A DNA stretch of 64,000 bases from Actinomycetes bacterium (GCA_021793295.1 JAJYTA010000003.1:1-64000); one strand, 5' to 3'; shown: positions 1-8,931, numbered from the stretch's first letter. Numbers and translations: made by a program. Notes: a model not told the origin generated them from the sequence alone.

Positions 1-170
1 CACGGTAGTCGCGACTGTCCCCCGGGCTGCGTTCCCCGCGCAGGTCGATGCGGCGTATCACTCAGCCGAGTCTAGGTCGGCCGTTCATTGTTCGGACACC
101 GCGCCCGGATACCAAGACCGCGGGGTGGACACGCCCGGGGCACAGCCGTTGCGGGCGCCCCCGCCACGCA

Positions 171-258
171 CTCGCGTGGCGCGCCCGTCTCGCGTGGCGC
201 GCCCGTCTCGCGTGGCGCGCCCGCCTCGTCCGGCCCGCCCGCCTCGCGTGGCACGCTG
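171..258. repeat. 18-bp tandem repeat, about 4.8 units
   Basis: Three near-perfect copies of an 18-bp unit (ctcgcgtggcgcgcccgt) start at 171, 189 and 207. A diverged unit follows at 225 and a partial one at 243. They lie beyond the 3' end of the kinase gene that ends at 385. All frames through the repeat give simple arginine/alanine/tryptophan-rich peptides, so a coding role is unlikely. Nothing in positions 1-384 looks like a gene. Confidence 0.85.
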
Positions 259-300
259 AAGTGTTCCACAAACGCGACATTTCGGGCGCGATTGGTCGCG

Positions 301-339
301 TTCACCGTGCCACGCGGTCATTTTCACCGTGCCACGCGG
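301..339. repeat. 17-bp direct repeat with an inverted relative
   Basis: The 17-mer ttcaccgtgccacgcgg occurs at 301-317 and again at 323-339. A related sequence in the opposite orientation (cgcgtggcacgctgaa) ends the tandem array at 245-260. Inverted copies could pair across about 50 bp and may act as a terminator or REP-like structure after the kinase gene, but this is inferred from symmetry only. Confidence 0.6.
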
Positions 340-384
340 CCTCCGCATCCGGCGCGCCGAGTCGCGCCCCCCGGCCCGGGCGAG

Positions 385-1260
385 TCACGGCGCGAGCCGG
401 ACCGCGACGCCGTCGAGACCGGGCCAGGTCGGGCCCTCCTGCACGCACCGGGCGAACAGCCACAGCCGCAGCCGCCGCGGATCGAGGTCGAGCATGGCGG
501 CCATCCGGTCCGAGAGCGCCTCCGGGTCCGCGACCAGCCGGTCGGTGTTGAGCATGTGCTGTAGCGCGTCGTAGCACGGATCGCCGATGTAGGGCTTCGG
601 GTCGATCATCAGCCACGGCTCGCGCCGTGCCGCGAGTACGTTCTGCGGGTGCAAGTCGGTGCACAGCACCACGCTGTCGGTGGCGGTGCGAGGCAGTTCT
701 CGCATGAGCTCGATGCCGGCGCGCGCCAAGCCGGGGTCGAGCGGTTGCGGCGCCTGCTCGACCGTGCGCTCATACGCGTCGGCCCACGCGTCGCACATGG
801 TGGTGAGTTCCCGGAACGGATGGCCGGTCGGCGGCGTGCGCCACAGCCGCCGCAACAGACCAGCCACCACCTCGTCGCATTCGGGCGCCGGCCGGGCCGA
901 TGCCAACGTGTCGCCCGGCACGCACCGTTCGAGCAGCAGCGCACTGGTGCGGTCGTACGCCTCGGCGCGATGCACCCGCACGGCACCCGCGCCGTCCCAG
1001 AACCGCAGGCCGGCGGCCTCGTGGTCGGCCTCGTAGTGCCGCCAGCCGACCTTCAGGGCCACGTCGTCGCCGGCGAGAGTGCGCGCCGGGGCCACCCACG
1101 AGCACTGCCCACCTGGCTCGAACGGTTCCCCGACCGTGAGCTCCCATCGGCCCGCCAGGTCCGCGACCACTGCGGGCAGGGATGCCCGCCAGTCGCGGAA
1201 TCGAACGTCGTGATCGCCGACGGGCGATTCGGCGAGGTTTCGCGGCAAGCCGATCTTCAC
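385..1260 (-). CDS. Aminoglycoside/hydroxyurea phosphotransferase-family kinase
   Basis: A 291-residue protein of the APH(6)/hydroxyurea-kinase type, a family that phosphorylates small hydroxyl-bearing molecules such as streptomycin. Visible features are a VALKV lysine near residue 70 for ATP, the catalytic-loop motif TDLHPQNVL at 201-209 (Asp202, Asn207), and the metal-binding segment IDPKPYIGDP from 219. The GTG start overlaps the stop of the acyl-CoA synthetase gene by 4 bp (GTGA), so it is the second gene of a coupled pair. Family membership is well supported. The substrate is unknown, and the partner gene does not suggest an aminoglycoside; it may act on a metabolite rather than a drug. 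Confidence 0.85.
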   Translation of the reverse strand: MKIGLPRNLAESPVGDHDVRFRDWRASLPAVVADLAGRWELTVGEPFEPGGQCSWVAPARTLAGDDVALKVGWRHYEADHEAAGLRFWDGAGAVRVHRAEAYDRTSALLLERCVPGDTLASARPAPECDEVVAGLLRRLWRTPPTGHPFRELTTMCDAWADAYERTVEQAPQPLDPGLARAGIELMRELPRTATDSVVLCTDLHPQNVLAARREPWLMIDPKPYIGDPCYDALQHMLNTDRLVADPEALSDRMAAMLDLDPRRLRLWLFARCVQEGPTWPGLDGVAVRLAP

Positions 1261-2996
1261 GACGAGCCGAGCCCCGGGATGTCCTGTTCCCAGAACTCGG
1301 CCCGCTCGCCGCGCTCGGTGCGACCGACGCCGTGGACCTGCATCTCGCGTTCACGCAGCTCGATCCGGCGGATCTTGCCCGAGATCGTCTTGGGCAGCTC
1401 CGCGAACTCCAGGCCACGCACCCGCTTGTACGGCGCGAGGTGCTCGCGGGCATGGCGCAGGATCGACTCGGCCGTCGCGGCGTCCGGCACGTGCCCGGAG
1501 GCCAGCACGACGTACGCCTTGGGCACCGAAAGCCGGATCGGGTCCGGTGACGGGACGACGGCCGCCTCGGCGACCGCCGGATGCTCGATGAGCACGCTCT
1601 CCAGCTCGAACGGGCTGATGCGGTAGTCCGAGGACTTGAAGACGTCGTCGGTGCGCCCGACGAACGTGACATAGCCGTCTTCGTCGACCGTGGCCACGTC
1701 ACCGGTGTGATACGCGCCGCCGCGCATGACCTCGGCCGTGCGCGTGGGGTCGTCGCGGTACTGGGTCATCAGCCCCACCGGGCGCGGATCCAGGCGCAGG
1801 CACACTTCTCCTTCGCCGCCGGGCGCGGATCGGTCCTCGTCGCTGGCCGGGTCACGCAGCACCACGTCGTAGCCGGGCAAGGGCCGTCCCATCGAGCCCA
1901 GGCGCACCGGCTGCCCCGGACTGTTCCCGATCTGGGCGCACGTCTCTGTTTGCCCGTAGCCGTCGCGGACGGTGAGTCCCCACGCCGCCCTGACCTGCTC
2001 GATGACCTCGGGGTTCAACGGCTCGCCGGCGCCTACGACCTCGCGCAGCGGGATCTGCCCGCGGTAGGCGGCCAGGTCGGCTTGGACGAGCATCCGCCAC
2101 ACCGTGGGCGGCGCGCAGAACGTCGTCACCTGCTCCCGGGCCATGGTGTCCAGCAGGCCGGTGGCGTCGAACCGCTCCTGGTTGACCACCAGCACCGTGG
2201 CCTCGGCGTTCCACGGCGCGAACACGGTGCTCCACGCGTGCTTGGCCCATCCCGGCGACGAGACGTTGACGTGGACGTCGCCGGGGCGCAACCCGATCCA
2301 GTACATCGTGGACAGATGTCCGATGGGGTACGACACCTGCGTGTGCTCCACGAGCTTCGGTAGCGACGTCGTCCCCGACGTGAAGTAGAGCAGCAGCGTG
2401 TCCTCGGCGTCCGTCGGGCCTGCCGGCGCGAACGCCGTGGGGTGTTCCAGGCCGTCGCGATGGTTCAGCCAGCCGGCCACGGGATCGCCGACGGCGATGC
2501 GCGTGCAGTCCGCAGCCGCGGCGTCGAGCCGTTCGGCGTCGACGGAGCGAGCGACCACGTAGCCGATGCCGCCACGCTGCACCCGGTCGGTGATGTCGCT
2601 GGGCGACAGCAGCGTCGTGGCCGGAACCATGACCACGCCGAGTTTCATGCAGGCCAGCATCGTCTCCCACAACTCGGCCTGGTTGCCGAGCATGAGCAGC
2701 AGCCGGTCGCCGCGCCGCATGCCGTGGGCGTGATACCAGCCGGCCAGCCGACTGGACCGATCGGCCAGTTCGGCGTAGGTCAGTTCGGTCGCGCCGTCGC
2801 CGCCGACGATCCGCAGCGCCGCTCGGCTCGCTGTCGGTTCGGTCGCTGCGACGCGATCGAACCAGTCCAGGGCCCAGTTGAAACTCGCCGGGCGCGGCGG
2901 CTCGTACTGCTGCCGCGCCGCGGCGTGATCGTCACGAAGCTCCAGCAGGAGGTCGCGCGCCTGGCGGAAGCTGTCGTACGGGCTGATGCCGGTCAT
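1257..2996 (-). CDS. AMP-dependent acyl-CoA synthetase
   Basis: A 579-residue adenylate-forming enzyme that activates a carboxylic acid with ATP and transfers it to coenzyme A. The phosphate-binding loop reads YFTSGTTSLPK. It is followed by the GYGQTET motif, the TGD(V) motif, the hinge region with GRTDDVFKSSDYRISP, and the C-terminal catalytic lysine segment KTISGKIRR. Length and motif spacing fit the acetyl/medium-chain acyl-CoA synthetase group. The ATG at 2994-2996 begins a clear N-terminal region. The kinase gene overlaps its stop codon, so the two are co-translated. The acid substrate cannot be read from sequence; medium-chain or aromatic acids are plausible. Confidence 0.9.
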   Translation of the reverse strand: MTGISPYDSFRQARDLLLELRDDHAAARQQYEPPRPASFNWALDWFDRVAATEPTASRAALRIVGGDGATELTYAELADRSSRLAGWYHAHGMRRGDRLLLMLGNQAELWETMLACMKLGVVMVPATTLLSPSDITDRVQRGGIGYVVARSVDAERLDAAAADCTRIAVGDPVAGWLNHRDGLEHPTAFAPAGPTDAEDTLLLYFTSGTTSLPKLVEHTQVSYPIGHLSTMYWIGLRPGDVHVNVSSPGWAKHAWSTVFAPWNAEATVLVVNQERFDATGLLDTMAREQVTTFCAPPTVWRMLVQADLAAYRGQIPLREVVGAGEPLNPEVIEQVRAAWGLTVRDGYGQTETCAQIGNSPGQPVRLGSMGRPLPGYDVVLRDPASDEDRSAPGGEGEVCLRLDPRPVGLMTQYRDDPTRTAEVMRGGAYHTGDVATVDEDGYVTFVGRTDDVFKSSDYRISPFELESVLIEHPAVAEAAVVPSPDPIRLSVPKAYVVLASGHVPDAATAESILRHAREHLAPYKRVRGLEFAELPKTISGKIRRIELREREMQVHGVGRTERGERAEFWEQDIPGLGSS

Positions 2997-3075
2997 GATC
3001 GACCCCCGTGCACTGGGACGGCGTCTTGTGCGCGGGACCTTACCGCGTACGCGGACCGGTGTCTTGATCTCGACG

Positions 3076-4011
3076 TCAGCGGCGTATGCCGTCGAGCAGG
3101 TCGAGCTCCTCGCGGCTCAGCCGGAGAGCACCGGCGGCGATGTTCTGCTCCAGGTGTGCCGGATCGCCGGTACCGGGGATGGCGAGTACATGATCACCTT
3201 GGTGCAGTGTCCACGCCAGGCGGACCTGGGCCGGCGTCGCACCGTGCGCCTGCGCCACCGCGGCGATCTCCGCCTGTCCCGTCTCGTCGGGGGCTCCGGG
3301 TGTCGCACCGCTCGCCGTGGCGACGGCGAAGAACGGTACGAAGGCCACCCCGCGTTCGCCGCACAAGGCCATCAGATCGTCGTCCTGCCGGTCGGTCAGG
3401 CCGTACAGGTTCTGCACGCACACCACCGGTGCGATGTCCAGCGCCTCGGTGAGTTGGCCGGCCGTGACGTTGGACAACCCGAGCTCCCTGATCAGCCCGG
3501 CTTCGCGGAGCTCGGCCAGGGCGCCGAAGTGCTCAGCCACCGAGCTCGGGTCCTTGTCCATGCCGTCGCCCCACCGCAGGTTGACCACGTCGAGGTGATC
3601 GAGGCCGAGTTGGCGGATGTTCTCCTCGACCTGGCTGCGCAGCTGGTCCGGTCGGGCCATCGGTTCGAAGTCACCTTCGCGGGACCGGCTCGGCCCGACC
3701 TTCGTCGTGATCACCAGGTCGTCCGGATAGGGCTGGAGCGCATGGCTGATCAGCTCATTGGCTGAGCGGGTCGCGGTGAAATAGAAGGCAGCGGTGTCGA
3801 TGTGGTTCACGCCGAGCTCGATCGCCCGGCGCAGGACCGTGATGGCGGCATCTCGGCTTTTCGGCTGGTCGTCCCACGGCATGCCGCTCAGGCGCATGGC
3901 GCCGAGGCCGACTCGATTGACCGTACGAGTACCGAGCTGCCAAGTGCCGGCGGCGTCGGCGGTCGGGGAACCGGGGCGGGCGTTGACTGCGGCGGTCTGG
4001 TTGATCGTCAT
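3076..4011 (-). CDS. Aldo/keto reductase
   Basis: A 311-residue NADPH-dependent oxidoreductase of the aldo/keto reductase fold. It shows the N-terminal strand VNRVGLGAMRLSG, the catalytic Asp region HIDTAAFY with its tyrosine, the VITTKVG segment carrying the active-site lysine, and the C-terminal cofactor-binding run VLAIPGTGDPAHLEQN. I chose the ATG at 4009-4011 because the upstream in-frame residues have no family character and overlap the divergent promoter. It is transcribed away from the regulator starting at 4100, with 88 bp between them, an arrangement common for such regulator/reductase pairs. The carbonyl substrate is unknown. Confidence 0.9.
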   Translation of the reverse strand: MTINQTAAVNARPGSPTADAAGTWQLGTRTVNRVGLGAMRLSGMPWDDQPKSRDAAITVLRRAIELGVNHIDTAAFYFTATRSANELISHALQPYPDDLVITTKVGPSRSREGDFEPMARPDQLRSQVEENIRQLGLDHLDVVNLRWGDGMDKDPSSVAEHFGALAELREAGLIRELGLSNVTAGQLTEALDIAPVVCVQNLYGLTDRQDDDLMALCGERGVAFVPFFAVATASGATPGAPDETGQAEIAAVAQAHGATPAQVRLAWTLHQGDHVLAIPGTGDPAHLEQNIAAGALRLSREELDLLDGIRR

Positions 4012-4099
4012 GTGAACCAGCGTTGCGACCGGCCGTCCAACTGGTCCACGGATGGCAACAACCTGCCAGCGCCGAACTCGCCGGGCCGTGGGGTTCACA

Positions 4100-4768
4100 A
4101 TGGATCTCATGCGCACCGTCGACGCTGTCACGATCGTCCACGACGAGCAGGAGCTGTTCCAGCGGACCAAGCACCTGTTCATGACCGCGACCGAGATCGC
4201 GTGTGCGGCCAACGATCTGTGGGTCTGGGCGTGGCGACACCAGCCCTACGACATCACCGCCCTGTCCGACGTGCAGCGCCGCACCGACATGCGGGTGCGC
4301 AAGATCTACCGGGCCGATGTCCTGCTCGATCCGGGAGCGTCGCACGAGCTGGCCAAGCGCCGCGACGAGTTCGGGGCGCAGGTTCGTGTCAGCACCGAGG
4401 AGATCAACGAGACGATCATCCTCGACGACCGGCTGGTGATCCTGGCCGGTGACTCCCGCGCGGGCCGGCGCAGCTACAGCGTGATCACTCAGGCCGGCGC
4501 CGTGCAGGGCGTGACCTCGTTGTTCGAGGCCGCCTGGCGGTCGGCGACCGACCTCGCCGTCTACGACGCCAAGATCGCCGAGATCCGTCGGCTCGCGCCG
4601 CAGGTGCTCGACCTGCTCGGCCAGGGCATCAAAGACGAGGCCGCCGCCCGGGCTCTCGGGCTCAGCGTGCGTACCTATCGGCGCCGGGTGGCCGAACTGA
4701 TGGACGCGCTGGGCGCTGAATCCCGGTTCCAGGCCGGGGCACGGGCCCGAGAGCTCGGTCTGGTCTAG
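4100..4768 (+). CDS. Transcriptional regulator with C-terminal HTH
   Basis: A 222-residue regulator. Residues about 15-150 resemble the ligand-sensing part of actinobacterial TrmB/LuxR hybrids: a helical start, then strands including RKIYRADVLLD, the ILDDRLVILAG segment and LFEAAWRSATDL. A helix-turn-helix follows at about 165-200 (AAARALGLSVRTYRRRVAEL). The ATG at 4100 was preferred over the earlier in-frame start at 4052, which would add unrelated residues. It is divergent from the aldo/keto reductase across 88 bp and probably controls that gene, itself, or both. Its stop lies 8 bp from the convergent sugar kinase stop, with no obvious terminator hairpin. Confidence 0.75.
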   Translation: MDLMRTVDAVTIVHDEQELFQRTKHLFMTATEIACAANDLWVWAWRHQPYDITALSDVQRRTDMRVRKIYRADVLLDPGASHELAKRRDEFGAQVRVSTEEINETIILDDRLVILAGDSRAGRRSYSVITQAGAVQGVTSLFEAAWRSATDLAVYDAKIAEIRRLAPQVLDLLGQGIKDEAAARALGLSVRTYRRRVAELMDALGAESRFQAGARARELGLV

Positions 4769-4776
4769 CGGCTCGC

Positions 4777-5724
4777 TCAGCGCTGTACGTCCCCGGCGGC
4801 GCCGAATGCGTCGAGGTCGGATCGCGTGGGTAGGCCCTCCCAGTCGCCGAGCGACGTGCAGGCGAAGGCGCCGGCTGTGGCCGCGGTGGCCAACCTGGTC
4901 CCGGCGTCACGCCCGGCCATCAACTCGGCGAGGTACCCGGCCACGAACGCGTCCCCGGCACCGACCGTGTCGACCACGCGCACCGGCACCGGAGGCGTGG
5001 TGCGCACCACGCCGTCGATGAACGAGACCGCGCCGTCGGCGCCGAGCTTGATGACGACCTGCGCAGGTCCGAGTCGAGCCAGGCCTTTCGCCTGCTGCTC
5101 CGGCTCGGCATCGTCGACGATCAGCGCCGCCTCCTCCGGGCCGGCGTACACCACGTCGGCCCGTGCGACCAGTGGCTCCAGGGCCGCGGCGGCAGTCTCG
5201 CGGTCCCACAACGCCGAGCGATAGTTGATGTCCAGCGACACCGTGGTACCGGCGCTTCGGGCGACCTCGACCGCGTGTTCCACCGCCTCGGCCGGGCCCG
5301 CGCCGAGCGCCGGGGTGATGCCCGTGACGTGCAGGACGCTGGCCGCCGCGACGGTGTCGGCGCTGATGTCAGCGGCGGTCAGCGCCGCCGCGGCGCTGCC
5401 GGAACGGTAGTACCGAACGTGCGTGCGGAGGCTGTTCGGGCGCTCCTTCACCATCAAGCCGGTGGGCCGCTCGGTGTCGACGCCGGCTCGCGCCACCACC
5501 CCCTCGGCCCGCAGTTCCCGCAGGATGAGCTCACCGAACGAGTCCGCGCCGACACGGCTGATCCACGTCGCCGGTTGTCCGAGCCGCCGGACCCCGATGG
5601 CCACGTTCATCTCCGCGCCGGCCACCGAGAGCTTGAGGTCGCGGTGCGTCGCCCAGGGGCCGACCTCGGCCGCGGCCATCAGCGCCATCGTCTCGCCGAA
5701 CGTGACGAGCCCGCCGCCGGTCAT
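4777..5724 (-). CDS. kdgK: PfkB-family sugar kinase, probable 2-keto-3-deoxygluconate kinase
   Basis: A 315-residue ribokinase-fold enzyme. It has the N-terminal substrate loop VAGAEMNVAIGVRRLG, the DINYRSALW segment, and the PfkB signature DTVGAGDAFVAGYL with its catalytic aspartate near the C terminus. The start ATG overlaps the stop of the KDPG-type aldolase gene by 4 bp (ATGA). With that aldolase and the IclR regulator it makes a compact three-gene operon for 2-keto-3-deoxy sugar acids: the kinase would form KDPG and the aldolase would split it into pyruvate and glyceraldehyde-3-phosphate. The substrate assignment rests on this context as well as on the family. Confidence 0.85.
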   Translation of the reverse strand: MTGGGLVTFGETMALMAAAEVGPWATHRDLKLSVAGAEMNVAIGVRRLGQPATWISRVGADSFGELILRELRAEGVVARAGVDTERPTGLMVKERPNSLRTHVRYYRSGSAAAALTAADISADTVAAASVLHVTGITPALGAGPAEAVEHAVEVARSAGTTVSLDINYRSALWDRETAAAALEPLVARADVVYAGPEEAALIVDDAEPEQQAKGLARLGPAQVVIKLGADGAVSFIDGVVRTTPPVPVRVVDTVGAGDAFVAGYLAELMAGRDAGTRLATAATAGAFACTSLGDWEGLPTRSDLDAFGAAGDVQR

Positions 5725-6377
5725 GCCTGGCCCCGGGCGTCGCGTACGGCGGCCAGCGCGGTGCGCGCGCGATCAGCCAGGGCACCCAGGTCACCGCCAT
5801 CGGCGGCGTCGCCGAGCAGCGGGCCACCCAGGCCGACGCCAACGGCTCCGGCCTTGATCCACTCGCCGATGTTGGTCAGGCTCACACCACCGGTGGGCAT
5901 GATCGCGATATCCGGGAACGGCCCGGCCACGCTGGTGATGTACGACGGGCCGAGCGCCGAACCGGGGAACAGCTTGACCACCGCCGCCCCACCGCGCCAG
6001 GCAGCCAGAATCTCCGTCGGCGTGAACGCCCCTGGGTAGGCCGGAATCCCGGCGTCACGAGCGACGCGAAGCACCTCGGGCTCGACGGACGGCGACACCA
6101 CGAACCCTGCCCCCGCCTCGACGACCGCTCGCGCCTGCTCGGCGTCCACGACGGTCCCAGCGCCCACGTCGACGGTGTCGGGCAGCTGCGCACGCACCGT
6201 GCTGATCGCCTCCACCGCTCCCGGCGAGGTCAGCGTGATCTCCAGGCACGTGATGCCGGCGTCGACCAGCACCTTGCTGATGTCGGCGAACCGCTCGGCC
6301 GACCGGGCCCGCAGGATCGCCATCACGCCGGTTTCGGTGAGCTGGGGGCTCGGTGGAATGCGATCAGTACCGCTCAT
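5721..6377 (-). CDS. eda: 2-keto-3-deoxy-6-phosphogluconate (KDPG/KHG) aldolase
   Basis: A 218-residue class I aldolase that cleaves 2-keto-3-deoxy-6-phosphogluconate, as in the Entner-Doudoroff and uronate routes. The Glu-bearing strand CLEITLTSPG (Glu46) and the Schiff-base lysine in AAVVKLFPGS (Lys135) are both present, as is PTGGV near the phosphate site. The ATG at 6375-6377 is preceded by a good ribosome site (gaaaggaact) and overlaps the IclR stop by 4 bp. A long upstream in-frame extension exists only because the antisense frame is open through the regulator gene. It is coupled at both ends, so regulator, aldolase and kinase should be made together. Confidence 0.92.
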   Translation of the reverse strand: MSGTDRIPPSPQLTETGVMAILRARSAERFADISKVLVDAGITCLEITLTSPGAVEAISTVRAQLPDTVDVGAGTVVDAEQARAVVEAGAGFVVSPSVEPEVLRVARDAGIPAYPGAFTPTEILAAWRGGAAVVKLFPGSALGPSYITSVAGPFPDIAIMPTGGVSLTNIGEWIKAGAVGVGLGGPLLGDAADGGDLGALADRARTALAAVRDARGQA

Positions 6378-7153
6378 GTGAGTTCCTTTCCAGATCGGGG
6401 TGCTCCGAGGCCGGCCGAGATGTCCCGCCCGGCCGCGACGACCAGGTCGCCGAGTTCGTCGAAACGTTGCGGCGTGATCCGCGTGGCCAGTCCAGAGATC
6501 GACAGCGCCGCGACGGCAGCGCCGGTGTGGTCGAAGATCGTGGCGGCGACACAGCGGATGTCCGGCTCGTTCTCCACGTCGTCCACGGCGTACCCTCGCG
6601 AGCGCACCGCGGCCAACTCCGCCCGGAAAGCGCTCGGATCGGTGATCGTGCGCTCGGTCCGTGCCGTCAGTCCGTGCTCGATGACTGCCTCGACGGCACT
6701 CTCCCCCGCATGAGCCAGATACGCCCGGCCGACGCCCGTGCTGTGCGCGGGCTGGCGCGAACCGATGGTCGAGGCCATCCGCACCCGACCCGGCCCGTCG
6801 ATCTTGTCGACATACACCACGTCGGGCAGATCGGGCACGACCAAGTGCACCGACTCCCCCGCCGCCATCATCAGCTCGCGCAGCACCGGGTGTGCCACTG
6901 TTCGCAGGTCGAGAGCCTCGAGGTAGACCTGGCCGAACTGAATCGTGCGCGGCCCGAGCACGTAGCGCCCGTCGACGACGAGCACCAACTCGTTGTCGGC
7001 CAGCGGCGCCAGCAGGCGCGAGGCCGAACTCTTGTGGACACCGCCGATCGTGGCCAGCTCGCTCAGCGTGGCGCCCCCGGTCGGCGTGGCGGCGGCGACC
7101 GCCTCCAACAAGGTCAGGGCGCGGCGTAGCGAGGTCGAGTTGTTCCGTTCCAC
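6374..7153 (-). CDS. IclR-family transcriptional regulator
   Basis: A 259-residue IclR protein. Its N-terminal winged helix (about residues 8-65, including LSELATIGGVHKSSASRLL) is followed by the typical effector-binding domain with GRAYLAHAGE, RGYAVDDVENEPDIRCVAA and a hydrophobic ALSISG strand. The GTG start at 7151-7153 fits the expected N-terminal length. It heads the aldolase-kinase operon and overlaps the aldolase start by 4 bp, so it most likely senses a 2-keto-3-deoxy sugar acid and controls its own operon through the palindrome just upstream. Confidence 0.9.
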   Translation of the reverse strand: MERNNSTSLRRALTLLEAVAAATPTGGATLSELATIGGVHKSSASRLLAPLADNELVLVVDGRYVLGPRTIQFGQVYLEALDLRTVAHPVLRELMMAAGESVHLVVPDLPDVVYVDKIDGPGRVRMASTIGSRQPAHSTGVGRAYLAHAGESAVEAVIEHGLTARTERTITDPSAFRAELAAVRSRGYAVDDVENEPDIRCVAATIFDHTGAAVAALSISGLATRITPQRFDELGDLVVAAGRDISAGLGAPRSGKELT

Positions 7154-7169
7154 GAGACCTTCGTTCAGT

Positions 7170-7182
7170 TGTGCTATGCACA
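7170..7182. promoter_or_regulatory. Candidate IclR operator
   Basis: A perfect inverted repeat tgtgc-tat-gcaca lies 17 bp upstream of the IclR GTG start. The left half recurs as ttgtgct at 7190-7196. IclR proteins commonly bind short palindromes in their own promoter, so this is the best operator candidate. The binding itself is inferred. Confidence 0.5.
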
Positions 7183-7264
7183 GCGACGTTGTGCTGTTGT
7201 AGGGATCGTATCGAACGACCGGTCCCGCCTCGACGCGTGCCGCGGTGTGCAGAGCGCCGCGACG

Positions 7265-8245
7265 TCAGCGCGGACCCGGCTTGAGCAGGTCACGCAGCCA
7301 CAGCAGCTGTTCACGCCGCTGGAAGGTCTGGCCGCCCTCATGTTCGTTGTACGGCCACACGCGGATCTCTTTCGGTCCGGCGTAGTGGTTGTACGAGGCG
7401 AACACGGTGGACGGCGGGCACGTCGTGTCCATCAGTCCCACGCTGAACAGGGCGGGGATGTTCGAGCGCGGCGCGAAGTTGACGCCGTCGAAATAGGACA
7501 GCGTCGTGAACACGGCTTGTTCATGATCACGGTGGATCGACAGGTACTTCGTGATCTCGCCGTAGGGCATGGTGTCGACGATCTCCGTCGCCCGGCGGAA
7601 CCCGGTCAGGAACGGAACGTCGATCATGGCACCGGTGAGGTCGTCACGCAGCCCCGCCACCGCTTGGGCGATGCCGCCACCCTGGCTGCCGCCGGCGATG
7701 ACGATCCGGCCCGGATCCACCAGCGGGTGCGCCGCCGCGGCGTCGACCGCCCTGACCGCGTCGGTGTACACGCGGCGGTAGTAGTACTGGTCGGGATCGA
7801 GCACGCCGCGCGTCATGAACCCAGGGGTCTGCGGATTCGTGCCGCCGACCGGGTCCGCGGTGTCACCAGGCGAGCCCGCCGAACCCTGACCGCGAGTGTC
7901 CATGACGAACGTCGCGTAGCCCGCGACGGCGAAAGGCAACCAGTCGTGCGGGAATCCGCGGCCGCCGCCGTAGCCGATGTACTGCACGACGGCCGGCAGC
8001 GGCTCGTTCGCCCCCGCAGGGACCAACAACCACCCGGCGATCTCGTGGCCGCCCCAGCCCGCGTAGCGGACATCGAAGACGTCCACGAGTTCGAAGCCGG
8101 CGTCGTAGTCGTCGAACGTCGCGTCGAGGGGGAACGTCTGCGCCTCGGCCAGCGTGCGCGACCAGAAGGCGTCGAAGTCCGCCGGTTCCTCGCGTTCGGG
8201 ACGGTACTCGCGCAGCTCGGACAGCGGCTTGTCGAACAGGGGCAT
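7265..8245 (-). CDS. Cephalosporin-C deacetylase / acetyl xylan esterase (AXE1 family)
   Basis: A 326-residue alpha/beta hydrolase of the AXE1 family, which removes acetyl groups from xylo-oligosaccharides and cephalosporin C. The nucleophile motif is GGSQGGG (Ser187), with the acid in GLMDTTCPP and the histidine in NEHEGG near the C terminus. The oxyanion-side segment YIGYGGGRG is also typical. The start at 8243-8245 was chosen because it gives the family's [11 protein letters not shown]-type N terminus and normal length. No signal peptide is visible, so it acts in the cytoplasm, probably on imported acetylated oligosaccharides; the KDPG operon next door also suits plant-polymer sugars. Confidence 0.92.
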   Translation of the reverse strand: MPLFDKPLSELREYRPEREEPADFDAFWSRTLAEAQTFPLDATFDDYDAGFELVDVFDVRYAGWGGHEIAGWLLVPAGANEPLPAVVQYIGYGGGRGFPHDWLPFAVAGYATFVMDTRGQGSAGSPGDTADPVGGTNPQTPGFMTRGVLDPDQYYYRRVYTDAVRAVDAAAAHPLVDPGRIVIAGGSQGGGIAQAVAGLRDDLTGAMIDVPFLTGFRRATEIVDTMPYGEITKYLSIHRDHEQAVFTTLSYFDGVNFAPRSNIPALFSVGLMDTTCPPSTVFASYNHYAGPKEIRVWPYNEHEGGQTFQRREQLLWLRDLLKPGPR

Positions 8246-8432
8246 CGCTCGGAGTTCCCTTCTGTCAGGCGTCTGATCAGACGTCGGTCGGGGGACGGCG
8301 GTCGCCGACAGCGTAGCGGGGACCCATGCTGTGATCTGCTGATCAGGTTTCTCGAGCGTGCAGGTGCGCGCCCGTGGCCTGCGGCGGAGCGGCACAGTGA
8401 CGAACACCGGCGGTTCGGACTAGATTGCCCCA

Positions 8433-8927
8433 ATGAGTGCAACGCGCCAACGAACAGGCACGCCGGCGACCGTCGCGCTGGAGCGCGCGGGCGTGGCGTT
8501 CACCGTGCACCCGTACCGGCACGACTCCTCCGCACCGTCGTTCGGTCTCGAGGCGGCTCGAGCGCTCGGCGTCGCGCCGGCTCGCGTCTTCAAGACACTG
8601 CTGGCCGAGGTCGATGACGATCTCGTGGTCGCCGTGGTTCCCGTGTCGGGCTCGCTGGATCTCAAGGGACTGGCGCGCGCGGCGGCCGGCAAACGAGCGG
8701 TCATGGCCGCGACGTCCAAGGCCGAGCGGACCACCGGCTACGTGGTCGGCGGCATCAGCCCGTTCGGGCAGCGAAAACGCCTGCCGACCATCGTCGACGA
8801 ATCCGTGTTCGGGTACCCGACGGTGTACGTGTCGGCCGGACGCCGCGGCCTCGACGTGGAGATCGCGCCGTCGGACCTGGTCCGGGTGACCACCGCGAAG
8901 ACCGCCACGATCGCCCGGACCAGCTGA
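8433..8927 (+). CDS. ybaK: Cys-tRNA(Pro) deacylase, YbaK/EbsC family
   Basis: A 164-residue YbaK-type editing domain that hydrolyses cysteine wrongly attached to tRNA(Pro). The conserved run RVFKTLLAEVDDDLVVAVVP contains the catalytic lysine. GGISPFGQRKRLPTIVD and VSAGRRGLDVEIAPSDL follow as in the family. It is a standalone protein divergent from the esterase gene across 187 bp and converges on the small membrane-protein gene with a 4-bp gap. The annotation is strong; the exact mischarged tRNA preference is from family knowledge. Confidence 0.93.
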   Translation: MSATRQRTGTPATVALERAGVAFTVHPYRHDSSAPSFGLEAARALGVAPARVFKTLLAEVDDDLVVAVVPVSGSLDLKGLARAAAGKRAVMAATSKAERTTGYVVGGISPFGQRKRLPTIVDESVFGYPTVYVSAGRRGLDVEIAPSDLVRVTTAKTATIARTS

Positions 8928-8931
8928 TCGG

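Noticed and set aside
3755-4345. 196-codon minus-strand frame across the divergent promoter of the aldo/keto reductase and regulator
   Set aside because: It overlaps both real genes in another frame and has no recognisable domain.
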